Origin: Neoaquamicrobium microcysteis
GTDB lineage: Bacteria; Pseudomonadota; Alphaproteobacteria; Rhizobiales; Rhizobiaceae
Length of the DNA: 64,000 bases
Direction of reading: 5' to 3'
Assembly (NCBI RefSeq): GCF_008180155.1
Contig: NZ_VSZS01000057.1
Coordinates: forward strand, 98,844-162,843
In this document: positions 8,680-20,536 of the stretch, piece after piece
How the letters are laid out: each line of letters starts with the position of its first letter
Position numbering within the stretch: the stretch's first letter is position 1
Program-made: the position numbers and the translations under genes
Notes under the pieces: generated by a model
The model's input: only the letters and a program-made list of their open reading frames with translations
Database searches by the model: none
What the model was told of the DNA's origin: nothing

Positions 8680-10005
8680 ATGCAAGCCGACACAGCGCCG
8701 CGCTACACCAGCTATCCCACCGCGCCGCATTTTCATGCCGGCGTCACATCACTGACCGTAAAGGGCTGGATAGCGGCGATCCCGCAGGATGAGAGGCTGT
8801 CGCTCTACGTGCACGTCCCCTTCTGCGACCGGCTCTGCTGGTTCTGCGCCTGCCACACCAAGCAGACGAACCGATACGACCCGGTGGCGACGTTTATCGA
8901 CGCTCTCCACTGCGAAATCCGCACCATCGGCGCCCTGGTCGGCAAGCGGGCGGCTGTTTCCTCGCTGCATTTCGGCGGTGGTTCGCCCACAATGCTGCGG
9001 CCCGGTGACCTCGTCGCATTGATGTCGGCTTTGAGAGAAAGTTTCCGCTTTGCCGCCGACGCCGCGATCAGCGTCGAGATCGACCCCAACGACATGGACG
9101 GGGCACGGCTGGATGCGCTGGCGGCCATCGGCATGACGCGCGCCAGCCTCGGCGTGCAGGACTTCGACGAACGCGTCCAGAAGGCCATCAACCGCGACCA
9201 GAGCTTCGAGGACACCAAAGCGGTGATCGACGGCTTGCGGCGACGCGGCGTCGGCTCCGTCAATCTCGACGTTCTCTATGGCCTGCCGCACCAGACGTGC
9301 GATAGCGTGGCCACGACGATCGACAAGGTGCTGTCGCTGCGCCCGGACCGCATCGCACTGTTCGGCTACGCCCACGTACCGTGGTTCAAGAAGCACCAGA
9401 CGATGATCGACGAGGCGGCCCTGCCCGGCCCAGCAGAGCGGCTGGCACAGTCCGGCCTCGCGGCAGAACGCGTCATTGCCGCCGGCTACCGGGTTGTGGG
9501 TCTCGACCATTTCGCCCTGCCCGACGATTCACTGGCGCTTGCGGATGCTGCAGGCAGGCTGCGGCGCAATTTTCAGGGGTACACAGACGATAGTTGCGAA
9601 ACGCTCGTCGGACTCGGCCCTTCATCGGTCAGCCGGTTTCGCCAAGGCTATGCGCAGAACGTAGCGGCGACCCGGGAGTATTGCCGGCTGGTGGGTGCTG
9701 GTGACCTAGCCGTGGCGCGCGGCATCGCCCTCTCGCCCGAGGATCGCCTGCGCGCATGGGTCATCGAGCGGCTGATGTGCGACTTCCGATTTTCGACAAT
9801 TGAGGCCGTCGAGCGTTTCGGACAGGCGGCACGGGTGGTGCTGGCCGAGGCGAGCATGATCGCGCAGGAACGCAACCCCATGCTTGTCCGCGACGGGGTC
9901 TGTTTTGCCGTCCCGCGCACGCAGCGGCCCTTCGTACGCGTGGTCGCCGCCCGCTTCGACACATATCTGAAGGCTGGCACGGCTAGACACTCGGCTGCGG
10001 TGTGA
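8680..10005 (+). CDS. hemN: HemN, oxygen-independent coproporphyrinogen III oxidase
   Basis: This 441-residue radical-SAM enzyme decarboxylates coproporphyrinogen III to protoporphyrinogen IX without oxygen. The cluster motif is C49-x3-C53-x2-C56 followed by C58 ([13 protein letters not shown]), and the SAM-binding GGGSPT follows. The C-terminal HemN domain is present and the length suits true HemN rather than HemW. AAGGAG lies 7 bp before the ATG. It is divergent from fixN across a FixK/FNR box, which fits supply of haem to the cbb3 oxidase when oxygen is low. Confidence 0.95.
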   Translation: MQADTAPRYTSYPTAPHFHAGVTSLTVKGWIAAIPQDERLSLYVHVPFCDRLCWFCACHTKQTNRYDPVATFIDALHCEIRTIGALVGKRAAVSSLHFGGGSPTMLRPGDLVALMSALRESFRFAADAAISVEIDPNDMDGARLDALAAIGMTRASLGVQDFDERVQKAINRDQSFEDTKAVIDGLRRRGVGSVNLDVLYGLPHQTCDSVATTIDKVLSLRPDRIALFGYAHVPWFKKHQTMIDEAALPGPAERLAQSGLAAERVIAAGYRVVGLDHFALPDDSLALADAAGRLRRNFQGYTDDSCETLVGLGPSSVSRFRQGYAQNVAATREYCRLVGAGDLAVARGIALSPEDRLRAWVIERLMCDFRFSTIEAVERFGQAARVVLAEASMIAQERNPMLVRDGVCFAVPRTQRPFVRVVAARFDTYLKAGTARHSAAV

Positions 10006-10017
10006 ACGTCGGCTTGC

Positions 10018-10046
10018 TTGACTCTGCTGGGTCGTTCCTGTATCGG
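10018..10046 (+). promoter_or_regulatory. probable sigma-70 promoter of rplU-rpmA
   Basis: TTGACT at 10018-10023 and TATCGG at 10041-10046 are separated by exactly 17 bp, and the -35 element sits in GCTTGACT, a form common in alphaproteobacterial promoters. Transcription from here would give a leader of about 145 nt before rplU. It begins 13 bp after the hemN stop. Confidence 0.6.
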
Positions 10047-10140
10047 CAGCCCAAATCCGGCGTGGGGGCTCTCCGCGCCGGTCGTTCTTTGCGCGGCAAG
10101 TCGCCACTGGAACGTCACCCGAAACCGACTGAATAAAAAG

Positions 10141-10175
10141 CCGGCCGGACCGCGAAAGCGGTCATACGAGGCCGG
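10141..10175 (+). promoter_or_regulatory. two-tier hairpin leader upstream of rplU
   Basis: An inner stem GACCGC (10148-10153) pairs perfectly with GCGGTC (10158-10163) across a GAAA tetraloop. An outer arm CCGGCC (10141-10146) pairs with GGCCGG (10170-10175), with ATACGA bulged on one side. The structure ends 23 bp before the rplU ATG. There is no U tract, so it is not a terminator; a binding site for L21 or another regulator is an inference. Confidence 0.55.
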
Positions 10176-10198
10176 ACCGAACAGCGAAAGGTCAAAAA

Positions 10199-10819
10199 AT
10201 GTTCGCAGTCATCAAGACCGGCGGTAAGCAGTACCGCGTCGTCGCCGACGACGTGTTGAAGATCGAGAAGGTTGCCGGCGAAGTCGGCGATATCGTCACC
10301 CTGGGCGAGGTCCTCGCATTCGGCGAAGGCGAAAACGTCACCATCGGCGCTCCGCTGGTTTCCGGCGCATCGGTCGCCGTGGAAGTCGTCGCGCAGGGCA
10401 AGGCCCCGACCGTCATCGCCTTCAAGAAGCGTCGCCGCCAGAATTCGCGCCGCACCCGCGGCCACCGCCAGCTGCTCACCACCGTGCGCATCTCGGAAAT
10501 CCTGACCGACGGCGCTAAGCCTTCCAAGAAGGCCGCCGCGAAGAAGGAAGCGCCGAAGGCCGAGACCAAGAAGGACGACGCTCCGGCCGCCGCCGCAGCG
10601 CCGCTGTTCAAGGCACCCAAGGGCAAGGGCGACGACCTGACCGAGATCAAGGGCATCGGCCCGGTTGCGGCCGGCCAGCTCAACGAGCAGGGCATCACCA
10701 CCTTCAAGCAGATCGCCGCGCTGTCCGACAAGGACATTGCCAAGATCGACGAGGCGATGCCTTTCAGCGCCGACCAGATCAGCGACTGGCGCGAGCAGGC
10801 CAAGGAACTGGCGAAGTAA
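10199..10819 (+). CDS. rplU: 50S ribosomal protein L21 with C-terminal helix-hairpin-helix extension
   Basis: The first 103 or so of 206 residues are a normal bacterial L21 (starts [14 protein letters not shown], with the basic [16 protein letters not shown] loop). The rest is an Ala/Lys-rich linker (about 105-140) and a helix-hairpin-helix-like module with [15 protein letters not shown]. Such long L21 proteins are known in Rhizobiales. The core sits on 23S rRNA; the tail may add nucleic-acid binding, which is inference. It is preceded by a leader hairpin and followed 81 bp later by rpmA in the usual rplU-rpmA order. Confidence 0.96.
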   Translation: MFAVIKTGGKQYRVVADDVLKIEKVAGEVGDIVTLGEVLAFGEGENVTIGAPLVSGASVAVEVVAQGKAPTVIAFKKRRRQNSRRTRGHRQLLTTVRISEILTDGAKPSKKAAAKKEAPKAETKKDDAPAAAAAPLFKAPKGKGDDLTEIKGIGPVAAGQLNEQGITTFKQIAALSDKDIAKIDEAMPFSADQISDWREQAKELAK

Positions 10820-10900
10820 TTTCGCCCGGTGATTGAATTTTCCCGCGAATGCGGGCATTGAAAGATTGAAGCGCACTTCGAGGCGCAAAGGAGCACTACG

Positions 10901-11170
10901 ATGGCACACAAGAAAGCTGGCGGTTCTTCGCGTAACGGTCGCGATTCCGAATCCAAGCGCCTTGGCGTGAAGAAATTCGGCGGCGAAGCCGTCATTCCTG
11001 GCAACATCCTCATTCGTCAACGCGGGACCAAGTGGCACCCGGGCGTCAACGTGGGCATGGGCAAGGACCACACCCTTTTTGCGCTCGAGGCTGGCGCCGT
11101 TTCGTTTGCGCGCAAAGCCAACGGCCGAACCTACGTATCGGTGAACCCGATTCAGGACGCAGCGGAGTAA
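10901..11170 (+). CDS. rpmA: 50S ribosomal protein L27
   Basis: This 89-residue protein begins [16 protein letters not shown], the invariant L27 N-terminus that reaches the peptidyl-transferase centre. AAAGGAG precedes the ATG. It follows rplU in the same unit and is followed by an intrinsic terminator. Confidence 0.98.
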   Translation: MAHKKAGGSSRNGRDSESKRLGVKKFGGEAVIPGNILIRQRGTKWHPGVNVGMGKDHTLFALEAGAVSFARKANGRTYVSVNPIQDAAE

Positions 11171-11240
11171 GCCGGATCCGCACCACAACACCGGCGCCCC
11201 ATCTCGGGAACCGGTGTCCGGACAGTCCGGAAAAGGAACA

Positions 11241-11269
11241 AGGGAGATGGGTCGCCATCTCCCTTTTTT
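11241..11269 (+). terminator. intrinsic terminator of rplU-rpmA
   Basis: A perfect 10-bp stem (AGGGAGATGG with CCATCTCCCT) around a GTCG loop is followed by a run of six T. It ends 23 bp before the GNAT gene, so that gene probably needs its own promoter or relies on read-through. Confidence 0.92.
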
Positions 11270-11292
11270 CGTTTCATCTGGAGGACTGACCC

Positions 11293-11883
11293 ATGGTTGC
11301 CGAGAAGGAAGACGTCGAGGACGAAAGTCTGAGCATAGACTGCCCGGTTCTGGTGACCGAGCGTCTGGTGATGCGTCCGCCCCATGCCGACGACATCGAG
11401 GAACTGGCTGAACTGGCCAACAACCGTCGCATCGCGGAGATGGTGGCGCGCATGCCCTATCCCTATGGGGAGCAGGAGGCGCGCGCCTTCGTTTCGAGCA
11501 CGCAAAACGGTTCGCGCTCGGGCTGCGTCTACGCCGTCACGCTGGCCGATAACGGCGCGTTCATCGGTTGCGCCGGTCTGGAAGCAGGCTCGTTGGGACT
11601 AGCCCTTGGCTACTGGATCGGCGAGCCCTATTGGGGCCACGGATATGCGACGGAAACCGCCCACGCGCTGGTCGACCTCGCGTTTCGTGCCACGGAGATC
11701 GACCGTCTGTTCGTTTCATGCCGGGTCATCAACGCCGCCTCGCGCCGGGTGATCCATAAATGCGGCTTCCAGTATTCCGGCCAGGGCATGATCGAGTCGA
11801 TCGCGGCCGGCCGCGTGCCCGTCGAGCGCTATGCACTCGACCGCAAGACCTGGGTCAGCCTGCGTAGCTGGGCGCAGATGTAG
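11293..11883 (+). CDS. GNAT N-acetyltransferase, RimJ/RimL type
   Basis: This 196-residue protein has the GNAT fold typical of RimJ/RimL-like enzymes: VTERLVMRPPHADDIEELAEL at the start of the domain in pieces, GYWIGEPYWGHGYATE as the acetyl-CoA-binding motif, and NAASRRVIHKCGF near the end. It probably acetylates an amino group of a protein or small molecule; the substrate cannot be told. CTGGAGGA lies 10 bp before the ATG. Its place right after the ribosomal operon terminator is conserved in some rhizobia as far as I recall. Confidence 0.85.
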   Translation: MVAEKEDVEDESLSIDCPVLVTERLVMRPPHADDIEELAELANNRRIAEMVARMPYPYGEQEARAFVSSTQNGSRSGCVYAVTLADNGAFIGCAGLEAGSLGLALGYWIGEPYWGHGYATETAHALVDLAFRATEIDRLFVSCRVINAASRRVIHKCGFQYSGQGMIESIAAGRVPVERYALDRKTWVSLRSWAQM

Positions 11884-12049
11884 AAAGGCCTCGCGCCGGC
11901 GGCGGAAACTGCCGGCGCAAAATTTGTCCCTTGCTACCGGCCGATGAGGCTGGACCGGTCGAATAGCCGTGATTGGCCGGAATGTTTTTCCTTCTGCCGC
12001 TCTCGCGCACCTGCTATTTCCTTGTGTCCGGATGCAAGGAGAGGGCGAA

Positions 12050-12457
12050 GTGGCAGTCAAATCGGCAAAGGTTTGGGCGCACAGCCCCACGGCTGCGTCC
12101 TGCACCGTCACCAACGATCGCGAGCAGACAATCGCGGCGGTCTTTTCTCCCCGCGCCGAGGGTTTCACGCCGCTCGAAATACAGGCCGCTTCGCTTGCGG
12201 CCTGCATCGCAGCCAGCGTGCGCATTGCCGCGCGCGCCGCCGACATCGGGCCGCTGGGTCAGCTCGATGTCGAGGTGGAGGCCATCAAGGCGGAGGACGA
12301 GCCGAGCCGTCTCGGCCGTTTCGAGGTAGCCGTGCGCTTTTCAGATCCGCTCGACGAAGCCGTGCAGGATCGCCTGATTCACGCGGCCGAAGATATCTGC
12401 ACCATCAGCAACACGCTGCGGGCCGGCGACACGGTCGTCGTCGGACGCCGCGCGTAA
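12050..12457 (+). CDS. OsmC family protein
   Basis: This protein of about 135 residues has the OsmC/Ohr alpha-beta fold, with PLEIQAASLAACIAASVRI carrying the conserved Cys on the central helix and CTISNTLRAG holding the second Cys. Such proteins reduce organic hydroperoxides, or act as small thiol proteins of unknown substrate. I chose the GTG at 12050 because AAGGAG lies 8 bp upstream; an ATG at 12032 would overlap that ribosome site. The DctP gene of a TRAP transporter starts 26 bp later, which suggests co-transcription. Confidence 0.82.
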   Translation: MAVKSAKVWAHSPTAASCTVTNDREQTIAAVFSPRAEGFTPLEIQAASLAACIAASVRIAARAADIGPLGQLDVEVEAIKAEDEPSRLGRFEVAVRFSDPLDEAVQDRLIHAAEDICTISNTLRAGDTVVVGRRA

Positions 12458-12483
12458 CAGCAGCGATCACAGGAGAAACATCC

Positions 12484-13620
12484 ATGCGTCGTCTCGTTTT
12501 GTCCCTCGCGCTGGCGCTCGCCGCCGCGCCCGCCCACGCATTCACCGTGGCCGACTGGCTCGCCCACGAGGTTCCGGCCGCCGAGCCGCAGGTGGCCTAT
12601 GATGGCGACCCGGTGACGCTGAAATTTTCCTCGCCCAACCCTGCCGCTTCTCTGGTGCCCGAAGTGTGGGCCAAGGGCTTCACCTGGCTGAAGGAAGCGA
12701 CCGACGGCAAGCTCGTAATCGAGGAGTATCACGGCGGAACGCTGCATGCGGCGGCCGATGGCTGGCGCGCGGTGCGCAACCGCGTCAGCGACTATGCAGC
12801 CTGCTACACCTCCTACGAGGGCAGCGGCTTCCCGCTGCACAAGGCCATCGAGCTGCCATTCGTGACGCCGGCAAACCCCGTGGCCGCCACCCGCATCTTG
12901 CAGGAGCTTGCGCCGAAATATTTCGTCCCCGAGTGGGAGAGCCGCGGCGTTCTCTATGGCTACACCGTCATTGCCGGCGTCTCCGACATCATGAGCAACA
13001 AGCCCATCCGCACGCCCGACGACCTGCGCGGGCTGCGCGTCATCGCCCAGGGTTTCCCGCCCGAAGCCGCAGAAGCGCTCGGCATCACCACGCTGAACAT
13101 CCCCTTCCCCGAAATCTACACCGCCTTCCAGCAGGGCATCGCCGACGCGGTCATCTGGGTCGATCCGGGTTTCGTACCGTTCAAGATCTACGAGCTGGCC
13201 AAGTTCCACACCAGCCTCGGCCTCACCGCCCAGCACATCGACACCTGCATCAACCGCGACGCCTATGCCGGCCTGCCGGACGAGTTGAAGCCGGTCTTCG
13301 GCCGGTTCCAGCAGAACATCGCCCACGCGGTCAGCCAGCGTCTCGGCGTGGAATTCCGCGAACAGGCGCTGAAGACCTATGCGGACAATGGCGTCGAGCT
13401 GATCGAGCTCAACGCCGAAGAGAAGCAGACTTGGCGCACCGCTCTGGAGCCGGTTTTGGAAGCCTGGGTCGAGGCGCGCGAGGCCGAGGGCCTTCCGGCG
13501 CGTGAGCTGATCGACGACATTCGCCGCCTCGAGGCGGAGTATGGCGACAAGAGCGCCGAGGAAATCTTCGAGCTGACGGTGAACTCGCCGGTCGAGGGCC
13601 TGCTGCCGGCGGCGCAGTGA
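12484..13620 (+). CDS. TRAP transporter substrate-binding protein (DctP family)
   Basis: This 378-residue periplasmic protein starts with a clear signal peptide, MRRLVLSLALALAAAPAHA, with cleavage likely before FTVADW. The rest matches TRAP DctP receptors: EEYHGGTLH, the hinge region PDDLRGLRV at about 178-187, and the tail helix. The Arg that usually follows KI in the GLKIR motif and holds the substrate carboxylate is replaced by Ile (RVIAQG). AGGAG precedes the ATG. It is the first gene of a three-gene transporter with coupled stops and starts. The substrate is unknown. Confidence 0.92.
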   Translation: MRRLVLSLALALAAAPAHAFTVADWLAHEVPAAEPQVAYDGDPVTLKFSSPNPAASLVPEVWAKGFTWLKEATDGKLVIEEYHGGTLHAAADGWRAVRNRVSDYAACYTSYEGSGFPLHKAIELPFVTPANPVAATRILQELAPKYFVPEWESRGVLYGYTVIAGVSDIMSNKPIRTPDDLRGLRVIAQGFPPEAAEALGITTLNIPFPEIYTAFQQGIADAVIWVDPGFVPFKIYELAKFHTSLGLTAQHIDTCINRDAYAGLPDELKPVFGRFQQNIAHAVSQRLGVEFREQALKTYADNGVELIELNAEEKQTWRTALEPVLEAWVEAREAEGLPARELIDDIRRLEAEYGDKSAEEIFELTVNSPVEGLLPAAQ

Positions 13621-14084
13621 TGCAACGCATCGTCGACTTCCTCGAAGGCTGGGTAGCCTATCTGCTGTTGCCAGCGCTGGCTGTGCTGGTGGGGGTCGAT
13701 GTTGTCCTGCGCTACATTCTCAACCTGCCGCTGCGGTGGGGCAACGACGTCAAGGAGCTGCTTCTGCTGCTCGTCGTCGTCGGCGCCCTGCCGGGCGTCA
13801 GCCTTGCCGATCAGCACATCCGTGTCGGGCTTTTCGACCGGTTCTTTCGCAACCGCGCCGGCAGCCTGTGGGTTGCGCTGCGCCATGTGCTGACCGGTAT
13901 CGCCGCGCTCGCGGTCGGCTACGCGGTGCTGCTGATGGCGCTCGACATGCATCGCTATGGCGACCGGGCCGAGATGATCGCCATCAGCTTCTGGCCCTTT
14001 GCCGCTTTCGTCGCGCTCGCCGCAACCCTTTCGGCGCTGGCCGAGTTCGTCCGCGCCGCCCGCGCCTTCGCAGGGAACACCTGA
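13620..14084 (+). CDS. TRAP transporter small permease (DctQ family)
   Basis: This 154-residue protein has four membrane helices and the typical DctQ pattern, with DVVLRYILNLPLRWGNDVKELLL in part showing the conserved helix-2 start. It pairs with DctM in the inner membrane. The ATG overlaps the DctP stop by one base; a GTG three bases earlier is also possible. Its own stop overlaps the DctM start. Confidence 0.92.
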   Translation: MQRIVDFLEGWVAYLLLPALAVLVGVDVVLRYILNLPLRWGNDVKELLLLLVVVGALPGVSLADQHIRVGLFDRFFRNRAGSLWVALRHVLTGIAALAVGYAVLLMALDMHRYGDRAEMIAISFWPFAAFVALAATLSALAEFVRAARAFAGNT

Positions 14085-15382
14085 TGGACCCGCTGACGCT
14101 CGGCATCGTCGTGATGGTCGGCATGCTGGTGGTCGTCATGCTCGGCCTGCCCGTGGGCTACGCGCTGCTGGGCGCGGGCACCATTGGCTACGCCGTGCTC
14201 TCCGGGCCCTCGCAGGCTTTTACCCAGATCGGTCTGGCGTTGTGGGACAACGGCACAAACTTCCTGTTCATCGCCGTGCCGCTGTTCATCCTGATGGGGC
14301 AGCTCATCTTCCATGCCGGCCTTGCCGAGGACATCTTCGCGCTGGCGCAGCGTGCGCTGCGCCGCCTGCCCGGCGGGCTGGGCGTCTCGACAGTGCTGGC
14401 TTCGGCCGGCTTCGGCGCGGTCACCGGCTCCAGCGTGGCGGCAGTGGCCACGATGGGCAACATCGCCGTGCCGCAGATGATAAAGCGCGGCTACAGCGAC
14501 AGGCTTTCGGCAGCAACCGTGGCCAGCGCCGCCACCCTCGCCATCATCATTCCGCCCAGCGTTCCCCTCGTCATCTACGGCGTGTGGAGCGAAACCTCCA
14601 TCGGCGCGCTGTTCATCGCCGGCATCGTCCCAGGCGTTATCCTGATGCTCGCCTTCATCGCAACCGTGATGATACAACGACGACAATACGCCGCGGCATC
14701 CAGCCAGCTCATCGAAGAGCTTGGTCGGCCGCTATCGTCCCACGCCGTCGGCCTCATCTCGGTCGTTGTCATCTTTGTCATCGTCATCGGCGGCATCTAT
14801 GCGGGCATGTTCACGCCGACGGAGGCGTCGGGCATTGGTGTTCTGTCGGTTCTCGCCATAGCGCTGGCGAGCCGCCGGCTGAACCTTGCGATGATGCGCA
14901 GCGCGCTCAAGGAGACCATCCGCACCTCGGCCGCGATCTTCCTCATCCTGACGGGCGGCATCATCCTGTCGCGTTTCCTGGTGCAGACGCGGCTCACCAA
15001 CGCCGTCGTAGGGCTGGTGTCCGATCTCGACGCCTCGCCCCAGATGATCCTGCTGGCGCTGGCGCTGGTCTATCTGCTGCTTGGCGCGATCATGGACACG
15101 TTCGGCATGCTGATCCTGACCCTGCCGCTCGTGCTGCCGATCACGCTCGCGCTCGGCTACGATCCGATCTGGACCGGCATCTACCTGACGATCCTGATGG
15201 AGATCGCCATGCTGACCCCGCCGATCGGCCTTAATGTCTTCGTGCTGGAGCGCGCCACGGGCGTGCCGGCGGCGCGGATTTTCGCCGGCGTATGGCCGTT
15301 CGTGGTAGCTGCGCTCGCCGTCGTGGTGCTGCTGATCTACGTCCCGCAGCTCGCCACCTGGCTGCCGCAGACGATGCGCTGA
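14084..15382 (+). CDS. TRAP transporter large permease (DctM family)
   Basis: This 432-residue protein begins MDPLTLGIVVMVGML and contains some twelve helices, with the DctM signature GLPVGYALLG, FGAVTGSSVAAVATMG and AIIIPPSVPLVIYG. It carries out Na+-driven import with the DctP and DctQ partners. The start overlaps the DctQ stop (TGATG). It ends 1 bp before the convergent EEP gene, leaving no room for a separate terminator. Confidence 0.95.
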   Translation: MDPLTLGIVVMVGMLVVVMLGLPVGYALLGAGTIGYAVLSGPSQAFTQIGLALWDNGTNFLFIAVPLFILMGQLIFHAGLAEDIFALAQRALRRLPGGLGVSTVLASAGFGAVTGSSVAAVATMGNIAVPQMIKRGYSDRLSAATVASAATLAIIIPPSVPLVIYGVWSETSIGALFIAGIVPGVILMLAFIATVMIQRRQYAAASSQLIEELGRPLSSHAVGLISVVVIFVIVIGGIYAGMFTPTEASGIGVLSVLAIALASRRLNLAMMRSALKETIRTSAAIFLILTGGIILSRFLVQTRLTNAVVGLVSDLDASPQMILLALALVYLLLGAIMDTFGMLILTLPLVLPITLALGYDPIWTGIYLTILMEIAMLTPPIGLNVFVLERATGVPAARIFAGVWPFVVAALAVVVLLIYVPQLATWLPQTMR

Positions 15383-15383
15383 C

Positions 15384-16247
15384 CTATCCGAGTTCCAGCC
15401 AGAGCGGCCGGTGGTCGGAGCCGACAGCTTCGACATCGACGTGGAACGCCTTGATCTTCGACGCCAGAAGCGGGTGGACGAAGCAGTAGTCGATGCGCTT
15501 GTGAAGGCTGGCATCGGCCGGGTCTTCGAGATTGACACAGGTGGGCTGCGGGGCGCCGCCCACGCGCAGGGCCGCATCGACGGCATGGCGGGCCACCAGC
15601 GGCGTGCCGAACTCATGATCGGGCGTGCCGGCCACCAGATGGTACTCCGGCGAGCCTTCCAGCATGTTGAAATCACCCATCAGCACATAGGCCTCGGGCG
15701 TCGGCGGCTCGGGAAAGCCCATCTCGGAAATCCCGCTGATCGCGCCGCCTTCCAGCGGATAGGCGAGCAGGCGATCCATCAGGAAACGCACCTGCGCCAT
15801 CCGCTCGTCCGCGCCGCGATGGTCGAGATGGGTCGAATAGAACCGGACGGGACCGAAGGGCGTGTCGATCATGGCTTCCAGCGCGCCGCGCTGGAGGTTG
15901 ACCCGGTCATAGCTGCGGGTGCGCGGCAGGAGCAGGTTGCGCGAGAGCAGGATCGGCGTCTTCGACAGGATCATGTTGCCGAACTCAAGCCGCACGTCGA
16001 CGGCCTTGCCATTCTTGACGTGGGAACCTATCTCGGCCTCGAGATTGGGTCCGAAGGCGGCGAAATAGTCAGGCAGCATGGCGCGGATGTCGGCGACGAG
16101 ATCGCGTCCGCCATTCATCGGACTGTTGCGGGTAACCTCCTGAAGCGCGATCACATCGGCACCGCGAACGGCATCGACGATGCGCTCCAGATCGAACTGC
16201 GCGTCCTGCCCGAAGCCGAACTGGATGTTGTAGCTGACGCATTTCAT
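15384..16247 (-). CDS. endonuclease/exonuclease/phosphatase family protein
   Basis: This 287-residue protein is a metal-dependent phosphodiesterase of the EEP superfamily. Motifs in order are SYNIQ near the start, ALQEV with the metal-binding Glu, YSTHLDHRG with the catalytic His, LMGDFN, and the C-terminal GSDHRPL. There is no signal peptide from the chosen start at 16247, which AGAGGA precedes. The substrate could be a nucleic acid, a phospholipid or an inositol phosphate; the sequence does not decide. It converges on the TRAP operon and is divergent from obgE. Confidence 0.88.
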   Translation of the reverse strand: MKCVSYNIQFGFGQDAQFDLERIVDAVRGADVIALQEVTRNSPMNGGRDLVADIRAMLPDYFAAFGPNLEAEIGSHVKNGKAVDVRLEFGNMILSKTPILLSRNLLLPRTRSYDRVNLQRGALEAMIDTPFGPVRFYSTHLDHRGADERMAQVRFLMDRLLAYPLEGGAISGISEMGFPEPPTPEAYVLMGDFNMLEGSPEYHLVAGTPDHEFGTPLVARHAVDAALRVGGAPQPTCVNLEDPADASLHKRIDYCFVHPLLASKIKAFHVDVEAVGSDHRPLWLELG

Positions 16248-16283
16248 GGCGTTTCGTCCTCTCACATGCCTTTTCGCGCGTGA

Positions 16284-18518
<2,235 letters not shown>

Positions 18519-18535
<17 letters not shown>

Positions 18536-19805
18536 CGCGACGGCTGAGAACATCGCCGACCTGATGGCGCAGATCGGCCGCAAGGCGCGCGCGGCCGCCC
18601 GCCCGCTGGCGCTTGCCGACGCCGAGCGCAAGCACGCCGCCCTGATCGCCATGGCGCATGCCATTCGCGACGGCGAGGCCGCCATCATCGAGGCCAACGC
18701 GATCGACATCGCCAATGGCGAGGAAGCCGGCCTCTCGCCCGCGATGATGGACCGGTTGAAGCTGACGCCGGATCGAATCCGCGCGATGGAAGATGGCATC
18801 CGCGCAATCGCCGAACTGAAGGACCCCGTCGGCGAGGTCATCGCCGCATGGGACCGGCCCAACGGGCTTCACATCGAACGGGTGCGCACGCCGCTCGGCG
18901 TCATCGGCGTGATCTACGAGAGCCGCCCTAACGTGACGGCCGATGCAGGCGCGCTGTGCCTCAAGGCCGGCAATGCGGTGATCCTGCGCGGCGGCTCGGA
19001 CTCGATCAATTCGTCCTCGGCCATCCATGCCTGCCTCGTAAGGGGGCTTAAGGCAGCGGGCCTGCCGGAGGACGCCATACAGCTCGTGCCCACGACCGAC
19101 CGCGCCGCCGTGGGCGAGATGCTCAAGGGTCTCGGCGGCAATCTAGACGTGATCGTCCCGCGCGGCGGCCGCAGCCTCGTCGAACGCGTCCAGACCGAGG
19201 CGCGCGTCCCGGTCTTCGCGCATCTGGAAGGCATCTGCCATCTCTACATCGACAGGTCGGCCGACCTCGACATGGCGGTGAAGATCGCCGTCAACGCCAA
19301 GATGCGCCGCACAGGAATCTGCGGCTCGGCCGAGACGCTGCTGGTGGATCGGGCCGTCGCGTCCACCCATCTCGTGCCGATCCTCGACGCGCTTTCAAAA
19401 GCGGGCTGCGAGATACGCGCCTCCGACGATGTGCATGCCGCCTATGCCGCCTCAAAGCCGGCCACAGAGGACGACTGGAAGACGGAATATCTCGACGCCA
19501 TCATCTCGGTGAAGCTGGTCGACGGCGTCGGCGAAGCGATCGACCATATCGAGCACTGGTCGTCGCACCACACCGAGGCGATCGTCGCAGAGGATGCGGC
19601 AGCGGTGAACCGCTTCTTCAACGAGATCGATTCCGCGATCCTGCTGCACAACGCCTCCACCCAGTTCGCCGATGGCGGCGAGTTCGGCATGGGCGCCGAG
19701 ATCGGCATCGCTACCGGCCGCATGCACGCGCGCGGGCCTGTCGGCGTCGAGCAACTCACCTCGTTCAAGTACCGCGTACGGGGCACCGGGCAGGTCAGAG
19801 CGTAG
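18519..19805 (+). CDS. proA: ProA, gamma-glutamyl phosphate reductase
   Basis: This 428-residue NADPH enzyme reduces glutamyl 5-phosphate to the semialdehyde. It shows [18 protein letters not shown], a nucleotide-binding segment, and the catalytic Cys in [12 protein letters not shown]. The ATG at 18519 follows GGAGG by 6 bp and lies inside the end of proB, so the two are translationally coupled. nadD follows 29 bp later. Confidence 0.96.
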
Positions 19806-19834
19806 ATGCGCGCCTCGCTGTCGGCAGGCGGCTG

Positions 19835-20452
19835 ATGCCTGACGTGTCGTCCTCCCACCTGCGCATGCCCTATGTCGAAAAGCGCATGCAGGTCGGCCTG
19901 TTCGGCGGTTCGTTCAATCCGCCGCACGCAGGCCACGCTCTTGTGGCCGAGATCGCGCTTCGCACGCTTGCGCTCGACCAGCTCTGGTGGATCGTCACCC
20001 CCGCGAACCCGCTGAAGGCCGGTCGCCAGATCGCGCCTCTTGCCGAACGCATCGCGGGGTCCGAAGCCATGGCGGGCGATCCGCGCATCAAGGTCACGGC
20101 GTTCGAGGCGGCGTTCAACGTGCGCTATACGGCCGACACCCTGGCGCTGGTGCGCGCCCGCAATCCGGGCGTCGATTTCGTCTGGATCATGGGCGCCGAC
20201 AACCTTGCCGACTTCCATCGCTGGCAGCGCTGGCGCGAGATCATGCTTACGATGCCCATAGCGGTGATCGACCGCCCTGGCTCGACGCTCTCCTTCGTCT
20301 CCTCGGTCATGGCGCGGACGTTCGACAATGCCCGCATTCCCGAACGTGACGCGGCAAGGCTGGCGCGCATGCGGCCTCCGGCTTGGACCTTCATCCACGG
20401 CCCGCGTTCCTCGCTGTCCTCGACGGCGATCCGCGCCGCCGGCAAGGCTTGA
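19835..20452 (+). CDS. nadD: NadD, nicotinate-nucleotide adenylyltransferase
   Basis: This 205-residue enzyme joins nicotinate mononucleotide and ATP to make deamido-NAD. The nucleotidyl-transferase motif FGGSFNPPHAGH and the C-terminal SSTAIR are present. In-frame Met codons at 19865 and 19889 are alternative starts, since the conserved part begins VGLFGG. It belongs to the proBA-nadD-rsfS-rlmH group, here split by an MFS gene. Confidence 0.94.
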   Translation: MPDVSSSHLRMPYVEKRMQVGLFGGSFNPPHAGHALVAEIALRTLALDQLWWIVTPANPLKAGRQIAPLAERIAGSEAMAGDPRIKVTAFEAAFNVRYTADTLALVRARNPGVDFVWIMGADNLADFHRWQRWREIMLTMPIAVIDRPGSTLSFVSSVMARTFDNARIPERDAARLARMRPPAWTFIHGPRSSLSSTAIRAAGKA

Positions 20453-20536
20453 TCCACAGCAGGCAATGTCTCGTGCCACGCAGGCCGTGTCGCTTTTGAC
20501 GCGGCGGCGGCGCAATGCGCAGAGCAGATTTCGGCG

